Source of the DNA: Taxillus chinensis
Taxonomy: Eukaryota; Streptophyta; Magnoliopsida; Santalales; Loranthaceae
Reading direction: 5' to 3'
Assembly: GCA_023512835.1 (NCBI GenBank)
Contig: CM042089.1
Span: 52,881,427-52,945,426 of the forward strand
Length of the DNA stretch: 64,000 bases
Shown: piece by piece, positions 46,251-57,919 of the stretch
How positions within the stretch are numbered: the stretch's first letter is position 1
Layout of the letters: every line of letters starts with the position of its first letter
The notes under the pieces: model-generated
Told to the model about the DNA's origin: nothing
What the model saw: only the letters and a program-made list of their open reading frames with translations
Databases searched by the model: none
Position numbers and translations under genes: made by a program

Positions 46251-47640
46251 GGTCCTGCTCCACCCTCAACTGGTGGGGGTGGTAGCTCAGCCTCCTCCTG
46301 GTACGTCGCCTCCAGCGCAAACACCCTTCCTTGGCCTGTGCCACTGGTCGGCTCACTCACTGTACGCTTCCCGCTAAGGTTGCCTCCAGCTTCAGTCTGC
46401 TGCCGCTCCGGCCTCCCCTGGGGTCGGGTCTGACTCGATCCTGCCTGACTAGCTTGCCACTGACGAGCTGGTCTCTCTACTGGTGTACGGAAACTGGCGT
46501 CACTCCTCATGCTGGATGCCATGCCTCCAACTCCCTTGTTGCTACTCCGGCAAACCCGGCTCAAATGGCCTTCTCATCCACAGCTATTGCATCGCCAGTT
46601 CTTCTTGGGACACTCCCTCTTGAAGTGGCCTTGCTCCCTACAGCAATGACAACCGCTGGGGAGTCCTCTGCCCGGACCTCCCTGTCTTGCTACCGCCAAA
46701 GCTAGACCTCCCTGGGGGGCACCGATGGTTGTCCCCGGCTGCGGAAAGAATCGCTATCCCTTTCCTCGGTCTTGGGCCGCTTGGACCCGGAATCACGCTC
46801 CAACCCACCCTGCAACGGGCGACCCTGATGGGTCTGCCTCCCATCATCCAGCTCCCTCTCAGCTATTCGGGCTGTCTCCACAACCTCAGCATAGGTCCTT
46901 AAACGCATAATTGCCACCCTCTGCCTAAGTGCTGGCCTGAGACCAAAGGTGAACTTGTGGGCCTTTAGGTCCTCCTGCGCCACGGTCTCGGGAGCAAATC
47001 TGCTCAAGCTCCGGAATTCGCGCTCATACTTGGGCACCGTCTTTGATCCCTGTTTTAGGCTGCCGAATTCTTCTCTCTTCAGCCACCTTAACGACTCGGG
47101 GAAGAATTCATCATGGAAGAGCTGCAGGAACTCGTCCCACAACATGAACTGCACAGCACGGCTCCCCGCAACACTCTGCCACCATTCCAAAGCATTCCCG
47201 TCCAGCTGCCGAATGGCCAATCTCACCTTATCCTCCTCCCGGGGTAGGAGAAAGGAAAACACATGCTCGATCTGCCTCAGCCAGTGCTCAGCTAACACGG
47301 GGTCCTCCTCCCCTTTGAATCGCGGAGGTTGTTCCTTTCGAAACCGTGTCACCACGTTATCCTCTGCACGAGTCGGTATGCCACTCAGAGAACCCTCACG
47401 CTCCCTTGGTAACTCCCCCGCTGGTGGTGGTGGTGGTGGTGGTGGCACCACCTGCTGTGCCGCCATCTCACGGCGCACCTCCTCCCGGACTTCTTGCTGG
47501 ATACCCTCCCTCAGCTCTTGGACTTCCAACCGGATGCCTTCTCGCAGCCGCGCCAGCAACAGTGCATGTCCTCCAATGGACTGCCCCACACCCGGGCCCT
47601 CATGGGCAGAGGACTCATCGGCCCATTGCCCCAGACGCAC
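46251..47640 (-). pseudogene. Tekay-H Gag with zinc knuckles
   Basis: Start at 47640 (MRLGQWADESS). A helical region is followed by eight Pro (about residues 66-73). The capsid domain includes RFKGEEDPVLAEHWLRQIE, LEWWQSV, WDEFLQLFHDEFFP and FRSLSRFAPE. The frame ends at 46702 at a C-run frameshift. After it comes CHCCREQGHFKREC, a full CCHC zinc knuckle, then CNSCG-stop-EGHLSRVC, where a TGA replaces the expected Arg codon. Gag coats the RNA and forms the particle. Confidence 0.92.
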
Positions 47641-48101
47641 GAGTAACTCTCCTCGGTGGCATTCTTACTACATGAAGTAAGAAGCACAAACGTCAGAACG
47701 CATTGACAATTATCGGGTCTCACTACCTCTACCCCACTATCAAGTCAAGTAGTACATGGCATCACACACATTTTACACATTGCACCAATCAACATTGCAC
47801 ACAGTTCACATAAACAAGGACCTTTCCTTGTAGTCATGCTCAAGGTACTTCAAATAAAATCAGAGTTGCACATTTCACACCTTATCACACCATTCACATT
47901 TTCCACAGTTTTGCACCCATTCACAGCAAATGCAACTAGTGCCCTAATGCCAATGCATGCAAATCCTACCTCAGGTCTGGACTATCCCAAGTACACCTTG
48001 GAGGCTCAAAGAGGACCATGTTGATCAGGCATGTCCCTCCAGGCTCCTCCAAAGGACTTATGATAACCAGGTCCGCCCACTACCCTAGGCCAACTAGACC
48101 A
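47641..48101 (-). other. Tekay-H 5' leader
   Basis: Non-coding. It shares blocks with 25166-25610 and (inverted) 38816-39043. Confidence 0.85.
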
Positions 48102-48117
48102 TGCTCTGACACCATAT
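48102..48117 (-). promoter_or_regulatory. Tekay-H primer-binding site (tRNA-Met type)
   Basis: The minus strand reads TATGGTGTCAGAGCAT next to the LTR end. TGGTATCAGAGC with one change. Confidence 0.88.
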
Positions 48118-49277
48118 TGTCACGCCCCGGATTTCCAACCCGAGGAAACCGGTACGTGACTCCCCTTTTACCCACACGGAGGGCAAAGGGGCTAGGGTAC
48201 AAACCCCGAATATAACGTTTTAAACATCCACAACACATTCAAGAAAGTCATGTTCATAAAAGCAATCCACAATCCAAACCAGTCTTTATTACAACAAAAT
48301 CCTCTTTCCAATCCATCCCCACTGGGTTACATCAATTCCCATAAAAATAACATAAATGGAAGACAGTAAAATCAATAAGGTCTTCCACCTTGGGGTTCCA
48401 CCTAACGCCTGTATGTTCCCGAAAGAAAACACAACATAGAGGGAGGGGTGAGCAACCACAGCTCAGTAGGGATCATGTCTCCCCAATCCATCCCATGCCC
48501 CTAGCGTCTACAAGAGTGTGTACAGGTGCAATGTAGTGACAATAAAATATAAACAAGTTGTATCCCACATTCACATGGCACACACATATCCACAGCCATA
48601 CAGGCTTAGCCATATAGGCTAACATATCCACGGCCACTAAGGCTTAGCCATATAGGCTAACATATCCACGGCCACTAAGGCTTAGCCACACGGCTAACAT
48701 ATCCACGGCCACTAAGGCTTAGCCACACGGCTAACATATCCACGGCCACTCAGGCTTAGCCACACGGGCTAACATATCCACAACCATATAGGCTTAGCCA
48801 CACGAGCAACAGTTCCGATCCTGGGCTTCCACAGCCACCGGGTTCCACAAACACAGCATACAAGGTCACACAGGCATTAAACCAAACACGTAGCATACAC
48901 ACTTTCACAGGCATAATACCAAACACTTAATTCGCACAACCCATCAGGCATAAAATCAAACACATACTAGGCATATTCACACAGACATATTCACACAGGC
49001 ATTTTATCGAACACTTAATATGCGCTCACCATCTAACACCAGAATACATCAAAAACCGCCATTGAAGGCCAACATCCATATAGGAGATCACACCTATATG
49101 GATTACATATATATATATAAACAGGTATAACTCCATAATCTGCCCTAGAACCCTAGGACAGAGGAGGATTTAGGAAGAACAGAACCCCTACCTTGTATGT
49201 TCTCCTGCTCCCGCTTCCACGCAAGACTCCGACCACCCAAGCAAGACGCTCCGGCAGCCACCAGAAGCGCTCCTTCC

Positions 49278-49310
<33 letters not shown>

Positions 49311-49996
49311 GGCGACGGCTGGTGGAGCAACAAACCTTAAACCTAAAATAGAGGGGCTTCTCCTCCTTATATAGACAACACAACATCAAAACGACGTAGT
49401 TTTGATTAAGTGAATCCCAGCATCAAAACGACATAGTTTTGATGGAACAAGCTATGACCTTCCCACATCCATACACACCAAAATATTCCCAATTCCAACA
49501 TGCTCCTTTGGGAAAAGTTGATTAGAATGACAAAACCAAGGTAACCATGCGAAAACATGCCTGCACGCCAATTTGAACGCCAATTCCCCAATTGGCGTGC
49601 AGCTCCAAATGCACTCAAACTTCACCCCAAGCCTCCTTGCATGTTGTAGAGGTCTAAGAAGCAAAAATATGCTTGCACGTGAAATGGGTGAATTCACGTG
49701 CAGCTCCAAATGCTCTGAAATTTCTGTGGCAGATAGAGGACCTCATTCTAAGCAATTTTTGTTCTTGCACGCCAATTGTTTGAGGCCATCTACTATACCA
49801 AAAGTGAGCTCCAAAATCTGCCAAAACAGCTTAAAACCGCATGTATATGCATAGCATCTTCCTAGGGCATAAATGTACGTTATCACTTGTCATATGCACC
49901 TCCCAAAAGTCCCCTCTTGGGCTCATCTCTTACCTCAAACTTGTGCACCAACATCCAAGGTGTTTGTAGTTAACTTCTTACACACGGGTCATTACA
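48118..49996 (-). mobile_element. Tekay-H 5' LTR
   Basis: Partner of 40756-42589 and 45 bp longer. It has six rather than five ~37-bp CACGGCCACTAAGGCTTAGC-type units (about 48590-48810). ACGT elements are at 49385-49406 and 49422-49443. The inverted repeat is at 49561-49602. The TGATAAC segment starts (minus strand) at 49885. Confidence 0.95.
48590..48810. repeat. ~37-bp minisatellite in Tekay-H 5' LTR
   Basis: Six units of CATATCCACGGCCACTAAGG plus CTTAGCCACACGGCTAA. The 3' LTR copy at about 41225-41420 has five. Confidence 0.9.
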
Positions 49997-52282
49997 TTTT
50001 GACCCTTTGCCTTTGGACCGTTGCTGATGGCTTTTCTCGCTGGCTTCTCTCGCTGGTTTTGTTTTTCTCTCACTGGTTGTTCACAAGACCTGTTTTATGC
50101 GCTGGCCAGCTGACAAAGAGTTATTTCTGAACACCTGTCGGTCACATGTGCTAAACGAAAACATTAAAAAGGGGGAGTCACGGGCTGCCCTGTTTTCCGT
50201 ATAGCTGTCCACCCGACCAAGCATCAAATCTGCAATTTAAAATACTGCATCAATAATATAGTATTTAATGCTGTAATTAATGACAGTCTAGTCAAAAATT
50301 TTTGGCAGCCCTTTAAGATGCAGTCGTCCGCCCCTGCACGGGGAGAGTTCTTCTGGTGAAAAAAAGGAGAGAGCCTGGATCGTTGAAAAAGAAGGAGGCC
50401 GGGTTCGTTGAAAAAAAGGGGAGATTGGGGCGTTGGTTCATGGAAAAAAAAAGAGTTCAGTCCCAAAAACAAAGAGGATCACACCAGAAAAAAAAAAAAA
50501 GAAAACGGAGAGAAAGAGAAAGGATATTCTGCCAGAACAAAAAAAAAAAAGAGATTTGTTGCCTTTCCATCCTAAAATTGCCTAACTCCTGCCTTCCAAA
50601 AAAAACATACAATCTGAATTCGTTTTCTTTCCTTTTCTCCTCACTTCTCTCTTCACTTTGCCAGCATTCATACATACACTCTCCCCCATTTCAAACTCAG
50701 AAATTCTGAAGCACCATTTTTAGTCCCCTAGTTTTGTTTTCTTTTCTTTTCAGCAACAATACCAAAATCAGAAAATCAAATCCAAAAAAAAGAGACACAG
50801 ATTTTGCAGCTCTAACCAGCAGCGTTCAGCCCAGATCCAATCGGCTAGCCTTTGGAGATTCATCCTCCCGCTAACGATATCACTGGCCGAGTCCCAATCC
50901 AAAGCCAAAGTCAGTTCACTTTGCATCTGTTTCTTTGTTCATTTATTTATTTATTTATTAGCTTATTTGTATCTATATTTGATGTAACTGTTTTTTTAGC
51001 ATTTTTCTTGTTTTCGTTTTTAGTTCATCTATATTTGATGTAATTGCTTTTCAGCCTTTTTCATTGTATTTTCCTGTATTTCTTCCTATGTGTATGTTGT
51101 AATTTGTAAAGTATAATAAAAAGAAAAGAAAAACAAAAAAAGAAAAAGGAGAGAGCAAGGGGAGAAGATGAAAAAAAAGAAAAGAAAAAAAGAGTGATTT
51201 TATTTTTTCTTTTGTGGATGTCACACTCACACACCACATCTATTTTGATATATATGTATTTTCAATTGTTGAAACGCATAGATTTAGGTTCGAAGCTTAA
51301 AAAAAAAAAAAGAAACACAAAAAAGAATAACAAAATATTTTCCACAAAAATGTTTTCCAAAACGTTTTCAATAAATAATTTTCAAAATGTTTTCAAAAAA
51401 CATCTCCTAAAAAAAACAAACAAACAAACAAACAAACAAAAAAACCAACAAATAAAAACCAAAACGTTTTGCAATAAAATGTTTTCAAAATCTCTTCAAC
51501 AACATGTTTTGAAAGTGTTTTAATTAAATGTTTTCCAAAATGTCTTTCGAACAAAAAAAACAACAAAACAAAAAAAAAGAAGAAAAAAAAACAAAACAAA
51601 AAAGAAAACAAAAGAAAAAACAAAACAAAACAAAAACTAACAAAAAACGTTTTCATGTTTTAAAGCCAAAAAAAAATAGAGAGAGAGGAAGAAAACCAAA
51701 ATTGGTACTTCAATTTCCAAAAAAAAACAAAAAATAAAAAAATAAAAAAATAAAAAAACAAAACAAAAAATAAAAAATAATAAAACAAACACAAAAAAAA
51801 TGTATGTTTTAACCCAAACCAAAAATAAAAAAAAACATTTTTAGGACTTCAATTTCCAAGAGCAAAACTAAAAACCAAAACCAATCCCTAAGATCTCATT
51901 CTCCATTTCAAACAAAAAACAACACTTTTGGGATTCCCTTTAGAGATTAGGGTAAATCAATTTTAATCATAACTTTGATAAATAACTTAGATAAATAAAA
52001 ATCATAGATTAGGAAATTTAACCCAGTCACAGCAGTATAAATAAAAAACCTCCTCTTCCTAAATTAGATACTGAAAGGGTGCTGTAGGGGTGCTAATCCT
52101 TCCCTACACGTAACCAACTTCCGAACCCATCTCTGATAACGCAGACCACATGCTTGGAACTACCCAAAGTAGAGGGTATCCAACTGTACCCCAAAAACAG
52201 TTGGTGGCGACTCTAAATTTTCTCACCATTGGTTTAGTTTAAGTTCACCCCAAACGGGCCCGGACGAAAACCAGTGATGACA
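49997..52282 (+). mobile_element. solo Ogre LTR, second part
   Basis: It starts with the TTTTG duplication made by Tekay-H and continues the Ogre LTR (TTTTCTCGCTGGCTTCTCTC, then GGCAGCCCTTTAAGATGCAG). It passes through A-rich sequence (51300-51830) to CCAGTGATGACA at 52282. It is the inverse of 17719-19980. CCCAC at 52283-52287 closes the duplication. ORFs in the A-rich part are lysine-rich artefacts. Confidence 0.92.
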
Positions 52283-52287
52283 CCCAC

Positions 52288-54844
52288 ACAGGACAACTTG
52301 TCCACGATCCTCCACGGGATCCAAGCTCAGGGCACTCAGCCTTAGCTCCACATGCTCAACGGTTCAATACAATCCTCAATAGGATCTCAGGTCAGGGCAC
52401 TCAGCCCTAGCTCCACGAGCTCAACGACTTAACACAGGCCTTAGTCTCACAGTGAGAACCCAACAAGTTGTGGAGCCCAAGCCCCAATTCCTGAAAATAA
52501 CATACCAACACCAATATGGCATTAAGGTTCACCATACTCCCTTTATAACTGAAGCCAGTCTTCACAAATCGATTATTATTCCTTAACCAAGGAAGGAGAT
52601 ACCCATAGAAATTGTTTTCTTGAAATAAAAATTTTAGGCATTGGGTCTCCATATCATAATTAAGATAATCTGATTTTTGGGGTTCTCTTGAGATCTCTAA
52701 CCCCACTTTCCAAAAAAGTCACCTTTACGAAAAATTGATTTTTATGAGATTTTGCACTAAATCCCAATTTTCACATTTTGAAGGAGTAGAATTTAATTTT
52801 CTAGTATTTTTCTTTGAATCCAAAAGGGTGGTATTTCTAGAGTTTGGAATTCAGGCTGACCATAACTCTCTTGAAAATTTTGCATGAGATCCTCCCAACA
52901 TAGTATTTCATGCTTTTTGGTAACCACACATAAAGGTCAAGAGCGACATCTTCCAGATGCATCACCGCAACCTCACCTCTTATTATTATTTAATATATTT
53001 AAACAATTATTAAATGTGTTTAATAAAAATATAATAATAAATAAATAAATAAGACAAATAATTTTATTTAATAATAATTTAAAAGTATGTCTATAAAATT
53101 ATATTTATTAAAAACAACTATTATATTAATTAATTTGTTAATTATTTATTCACAAATAATTTTCACAAACAATTTATAAACGTTATAGCCAAATATCCAA
53201 AGCCATGCTCACCAACGTGCTAAATATCCAAAGCCATGTTCACCAGCGTGCCAAACATCCAAAGCAATGCCCACCAGCATGCCAAATATCCAAATCCATG
53301 CTCACCAACATGCCGAACATCCAAAGCCATGCTCACCAGCGTGCCAAATTTCCAAAGTGATGCTCACCAGCATGCCGAATATCCAAAGCCATGCTCACCA
53401 GCGTGCCAAACATCCAAAGCCATGCTTACCAGCATGCCAAATACCAAGGTCATGCTCACCAGCATGCCAAATATGTAAAGCCATGTTCACCCACATGCCA
53501 ACCTCCAAAGCCATGCTCACCAGCAAGCGAACCACTCCAAAATCGCAGAATGTCAATCCCTGAAAAAGAGAGCCAACTTGTCAAAATGGGTAAGGGATTA
53601 TCAAAACATAATCCCTAAATAGCTGTAGATATGTTTATTTTAGCATATATTTATTATCATAAATAGCTATTTTGATATTCCATTTTGAAGCTGCAAAACT
53701 GCTTGGCTCAAAGCTGCGGAACTGCAACTCGTAGGTGTGGGATTGCGACTTGTAGCTGCGGAATTTTTGGCCTCGAAAACTTGAAGCTGTGACCTTCAAC
53801 CTGCGACCTTTGACCTTCGACTATGGATCTTTGACCCTACAACTACGGATCTTCGATCCTATGACCCTACGACCCAAAATCTTCAACGCTTTGACCTAAA
53901 TCTTCGGGTCTTCATCCTTCCAACCCAATAGTTCACCCAAGGTACTGTTCATCATCATTTTTGCCTGTTCTTCATCTAGAATCAACCCAGCAACCCACAG
54001 ACGCTCACAAACACACGTTTTACGCAACAGACTACATATCTACCTCAAAACGCGTCCTGAATGCCTCTAAATCGCACAATAACAATAGAAATACGCATAT
54101 AGTTGCAAATTTCTAGAAATCTAAATCTAAATCCAAATTTCCATGGTTGACTTCTCAACCCTCATGGAATACGTAGTTAAACAACTCCAGATCACAAAAA
54201 CACATATCCAAACTGATATAAATCAGTTCTTAACCACAGATCTTATGCTAAACATTAGATCTAACCCAAAATTGGATTTGCTCCAAAACCTAGGGTTCAT
54301 GCTTAATTCCATAAATCATGACAAATTCATGCATACCAAAGACAGAATCAAGATAAGAAGTTCAAGGACACCTACCTGGAGTGATTCTTTGAGTTCCATG
54401 GACCCAAATCGCCAAGGCTTCAAGCTTCCAAGCCATATCTCTCAAACGCACAAATGTGATAGCGTAAAGTAAAAGCTCTTTCTTTTTATTTTATTTATAT
54501 TTCTGCCAATCATTCATCACTAATTGACGCAGTCAATAATTGACCTCCCAACACAATAATTGACCTCCAAGGTCTTAAACTCCAAATTGAGTCAAATTAC
54601 AGTCGAAACACTCAAAATGACGAGCACAATACTATTCAAATATTGTCACACTCAAATGATCGCTCAAACGCAAAGTCAACCAATAAACCCTAAGAAAGTC
54701 AACAATCGGGCCACTCGGGGCCCCAACTCGAAATCAGGCCCAAGTACTATCAAAATGCTCGCATCGATGACTACACTACCATCCAAATAGTTGCATTCCC
54801 ATAGAATGGCTATCTCTCAACACTATCAAAATACGAGTCTTTAC
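52288..54844 (-). mobile_element. LTR-G, second part
   Basis: It continues 39440-39982 and ends ACGAGTCTTTACA at 54844, comparable to the Tekay ending GGTCATTACA. It is followed by a polypurine tract (minus) and CTTTTCGTCCTCGAAAA, so it is the 3' LTR of a minus-strand Tekay-like element. It contains a ~31-bp array (53200-53530) and TTCGACC-type sequence (53780-53960). ORFs here (53236-53618, 54143-54472, 54560-54790) have no motifs. Confidence 0.75.
53200..53530. repeat. ~31-bp minisatellite in LTR-G
   Basis: About ten units of CCATGCTCACCAGCATGCCA plus AATATCCAAAG. The whole unit repeats without unique spacers, so it is a tandem repeat, not a CRISPR-like array. Confidence 0.9.
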
Positions 54845-54880
54845 ATCCTCCCCACCTTAGGACTTTTCGTCCTCGAAAAT
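54845..54880 (-). promoter_or_regulatory. polypurine tract and 3' UTR remnant of element G
   Basis: The minus strand reads GACGAAAAGTCC, then TAAGGTGGGGAGGA next to the LTR. This matches the Tekay layout. Element G is cut here by the Athila LTR. Confidence 0.75.
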
Positions 54881-55243
54881 TGATAACATGTATTTATGTC
54901 GTTATTCTAGTGCAGATTTAGGGTATTAAAGAGCATGATTAGAGCTTAATTCATCCATATTTCTTAGATATTTGCTCTAACACCCTAGGAAGACTGCTTG
55001 GCCTATATATATATGTGTGTTTTTGAGCTGTTTTGGCAGGTTTTTAGGCAATTTCATTTCATGGACATCAGCCAAATCACTTCATTTACCAAAGAAGAAA
55101 CTTTTGGCAAAATAGGGCAGCCTAAGGAGGCAAAACAAGAGTGCACGCCATATGGACCATTATGACGTGCAAGGAATTTATTGCAGCCCTGCCTTCTACA
55201 CATTCCAAGGAAGCTTGGAGCAAGATTTTAGACCATTTGGAGG

Positions 55244-55271
55244 TGCACGTCATATGGCCATATGACGTGCA
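55244..55271. promoter_or_regulatory. 28-bp perfect palindrome in Athila U3
   Basis: TGCACGTCATATGG followed by its exact reverse complement. It lies about 230 bp upstream of the TATA box. The half-site GCACGTCA recurs nearby (55142-55171) and in the pol-env spacer. Confidence 0.92.
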
Positions 55272-55400
55272 ATATGCCGTGCGCCTGGATTTTTGCATCG
55301 ATTGATTTGTTTTATTATTTTAAACACTTTTCTCTAAAGCACCTAGTCCAAATTATGCTTAGTTCGAGTTGTACTCAAGTTGGAAGAAAAATGGAAACTA

Positions 55401-55428
55401 CTTATCAAAACTACGTCGTTTTGATAAG
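55401..55428 (+). promoter_or_regulatory. ACGT-core near-palindrome in Athila U3
   Basis: CTTATCAAAAC-TACGTC-GTTTTGATAAG. The arms are exact; only two central bases break the symmetry. The same element marks Tekay LTRs. Confidence 0.85.
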
Positions 55429-56393
55429 TGACAACTGCTGACGGCTAGGGCACTCATTGCACAACAGTTTTCTCTATAATTAGAGGAGGCAGCAGCCCTT
55501 TTGGAGCATGTAGAGAGGGGAGCATGGTTTTAGAGAGAGAGAGAGGACGACGGTTTTGGAGGCTAGGGTTCGATCCTAGAAGTCGCCGGCCCTAGGAGGT
55601 CCGACGGTGAAGAAGACCTAAAGTTTGGAGTTTTGTCAGAATCGCTTGAGGATGATGTTCTTTATTTCTTATTATTTATCCAAGAACATGTGTGAGTAGT
55701 TTCCTTTATCTAGGGGAGCAATGTAGCCCCCTATGTTGTCAAACTGATTATTTGAATATTGGGTTTGTTTAATTGAGATTGTATGTTTTATGAATCTGTT
55801 CTTCATCTTTTAATATCTGGGCTGTACACCTGGGTTTTCTTAGCCTTAGTCTGAGGCTGATCTTTGATTCATAACTTATTTGTGATTGGTGTGACCATTA
55901 TCCTATCATGGGTATGATAATTAGGTTTTGTATGTTGATGTCATGATGACCATTCAGGCAGACAACACTTAGAAGGGCTTTCAATGACCAATTACAGTAC
56001 CTTGGCTTAGTTATAACATTTTATCAATTAAATAATCTCAAGAACCTTATAATCAGTAGAAACGGCTAGGGAGGTGAAGTTGTGACTCTAGATACCTTTA
56101 ATCTTTGAATCTTAGTCCTAAAAACAACTTGCTTTCTTTGTTTATTCAGAAAACCAAATAAAAATTAGATCTTTAGTTATAAAAAGAATTCATTTTTGCC
56201 AAGATATTTTATAGGGCAAGAGTAATTGAGTGGTTTGATTTAAAAAACTAGAAAACTAGGCTAATCCCTGTGGGTTCGACCCCTTGCTTGCTGCTATTCT
56301 TTTAGTGCAAACTTAGGGAATTTATTATCTTGAAGAGAAATTTAACAACATTAGCTAGCTCTTTTAGAGAGGCTACAAATCTGTCTGTCAAAT

Positions 56394-56411
56394 TGGTGCC
56401 GTTGCCGAGGA
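56394..56411 (+). promoter_or_regulatory. Athila primer-binding site (tRNA-Asp type)
   Basis: TGGTGCCGTTGCCGAGGA matches the Athila consensus TGGCGCCGTTGCCGGGGA with two changes. Confidence 0.9.
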
Positions 56412-56602
56412 TTTAACGGTTAACTAGTTTTGAAAATCGACATTGAGTGAAATTGTTTGAATTCTGATCTTGGTGTTTTATTTTGTCTTTTACTTTTTGT
56501 TACTTTGTGTTCTTTATTTGTTTATTCTGCATTGCTCGGAGCTGGTAGGTGCGTTCGTGTTGTTTTACATGAACAATCACCAAGTGTTTGAGGTATTGCT
56601 AG
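56412..56602 (+). other. Athila 5' leader
   Basis: T-rich non-coding sequence before the gag start region. Confidence 0.7.
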
Positions 56603-57919
56603 TTGTGTATGCGACGAAGGGAACTTGTGCCATTTAATCAAGAACCTGAACGGATAATTAGAGATCGTCATAGAGCAGCTAGAGAAGCTGCAAGGGAAGC
56701 TGAAGAAGCACTACAAGGTTTAGAAGATACAGTTCTTGAAATTATGGAGGATACAAGACCTGATGGTAGTGTACAAGGAGGGGCCAATTATAATGGCCAA
56801 ATTCCAGAGGAAGATGGTAACAGATTTAGGCCCAGGACTTTCTTGGATTTTGCAAGGCCAACTATGTCAGATCACTATTCAGGAATTAGGCAAGCAAGAG
56901 TCCAAGCAAACAGTTTCAGCTAAACCGGCACTAATTAACATGGTAAGCAACAATGCATTTGGCGGAACAGCCATGGATGATCCGCATCAGCACTTGATGA
57001 GGTTTTTCAGATGTGCGACACAATAAAGCTCAACAATGTATCAGAGGAAGCGATAAAGTTAAGGCTTTTTCCCTTCTTTTTAAAGGATAGAGCTCTTGGA
57101 TGGTTTAACAGCCTACCTGCTGGTTCCATAAACACTTGGGAGGAGATGCGGACCAAGTTCATGTCTAAGTATTTCCCCTGGCCAAGGTAATCCAACTTCG
57201 AGGGGAAATCAGCAGATTTAGGCAAGACGAGATGGAGACTCTCCATGAGGCTTGGGGAGAGATTTAAAGATTTGATCCGAAGATGTCCTGATCATGGAAG
57301 ACCCCAATGGATTCAAATTGAATCCTTCTACACCGGTCTTCGGTCTCACTCACAAGACAAAGTGAATGCGATGCAGGAGGATGTTTGATGAATTTGGAAC
57401 CCGACGTAGCGCAGCCTCTTAGAGAGACTATCATTAGCCGATTGGCAGTGGTCAAATATTCGAACCTCCAGGCCAAAGGAGAAGATAGCTTCAGTTGATA
57501 ATTCTTCTAATGATATACAAGAGCAGATTCGGGCTCTAGCTAAAAATATTGAAGTATTATCTCTTAAGGTTGAAGGACCTCAGCAAGCTATACCAGGGGT
57601 TGATCCAGGATGGAGTGGAGCAGAAGACGCACATTTTGTTGGCGGAAAGGGGATGTATTAGAAGCAACCTTTTTACCAAGGTCAAGGCTACCCGCACCAA
57701 CAAAACCAAGGCTATCAGAAGAATGCCTTTACTCAGAATCAGAATAGAGGAGGTGAAGCTTGAAATCAGTATAAATATATACCTCCAGGAATGAAGCAGA
57801 ATCCATATGCTACAGATAATTATTTAAAACCACCTCCAGGTTTTGAGTAGCCTCACCCTCAGCAACAAAGAAGAAATTATCAGACTGAGAATGAGGTAGC
57901 AAAGAGGGAAGGTGGTAAT
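56603..57919 (+). pseudogene. Athila Gag, frameshifted
   Basis: It starts MCMRRRELVPFNQEPE at 56603. Frame 2 ends at 56923, frame 3 carries INMVSNNAFGG and DDPHQHLMRFF, and frame 2 resumes at 57011 with IKLNNVSEEAIKLRLFPF, ALGWFNSLPAGS and WEEMRTKFMSKYFP. More breaks follow at 57188, 57388 and 57658. The Tyr/Pro-rich tail (YIPPGMKQNPYATDNYLKPP) ends at TAG 57848. ALGWFNSLP is the typical plant gag capsid signature. No full CCHC knuckle was seen. Confidence 0.88.

Larger units (their letters stand above)
40756..49996 (-). mobile_element. full-length Tekay-H gypsy (chromovirus), 9.2 kb
   Basis: 3' LTR 40756-42589, internal region 42590-48117 and 5' LTR 48118-49996. TTTTG at 40751-40755 and 49997-50001 is an exact target duplication. 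The order gag, protease, RT, RNase H, integrase, chromodomain on the minus strand is complete but broken by stops and frameshifts. Its two LTRs differ by scattered substitutions and a minisatellite unit. In their first ~110 bp I count about four differences, so the insertion is not recent. Confidence 0.96.
54881..56390 (+). mobile_element. Athila 5' LTR
   Basis: It starts TGATAACATGTATTTATG and ends CTGTCTGTCA. It contains an imperfect dyad at 55142-55171, a perfect 28-bp palindrome at 55244-55271, an ATCAAAAC-N6-GTTTTGAT element at 55404-55425 and a TATAATT-type box near 55475. A GA tract is at 55533-55544. The primer site follows three bases later. Confidence 0.92.

Noticed and set aside
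51194..51822. Lys-rich or Phe-rich ORFs
   Set aside because: Products of A-rich LTR sequence; the matching T-rich part in the other Ogre LTR (18170-18490) differs freely.
53200..53530. Regular ~31-bp repeats that look CRISPR-like
   Set aside because: The whole unit is repeated with no unique spacers, in plant LTR DNA, with no cas genes.
54143..54790. Two hypothetical ORFs near the end of LTR-G
   Set aside because: They lie inside an LTR, lack motifs, and have A/C-rich composition like their flanks.
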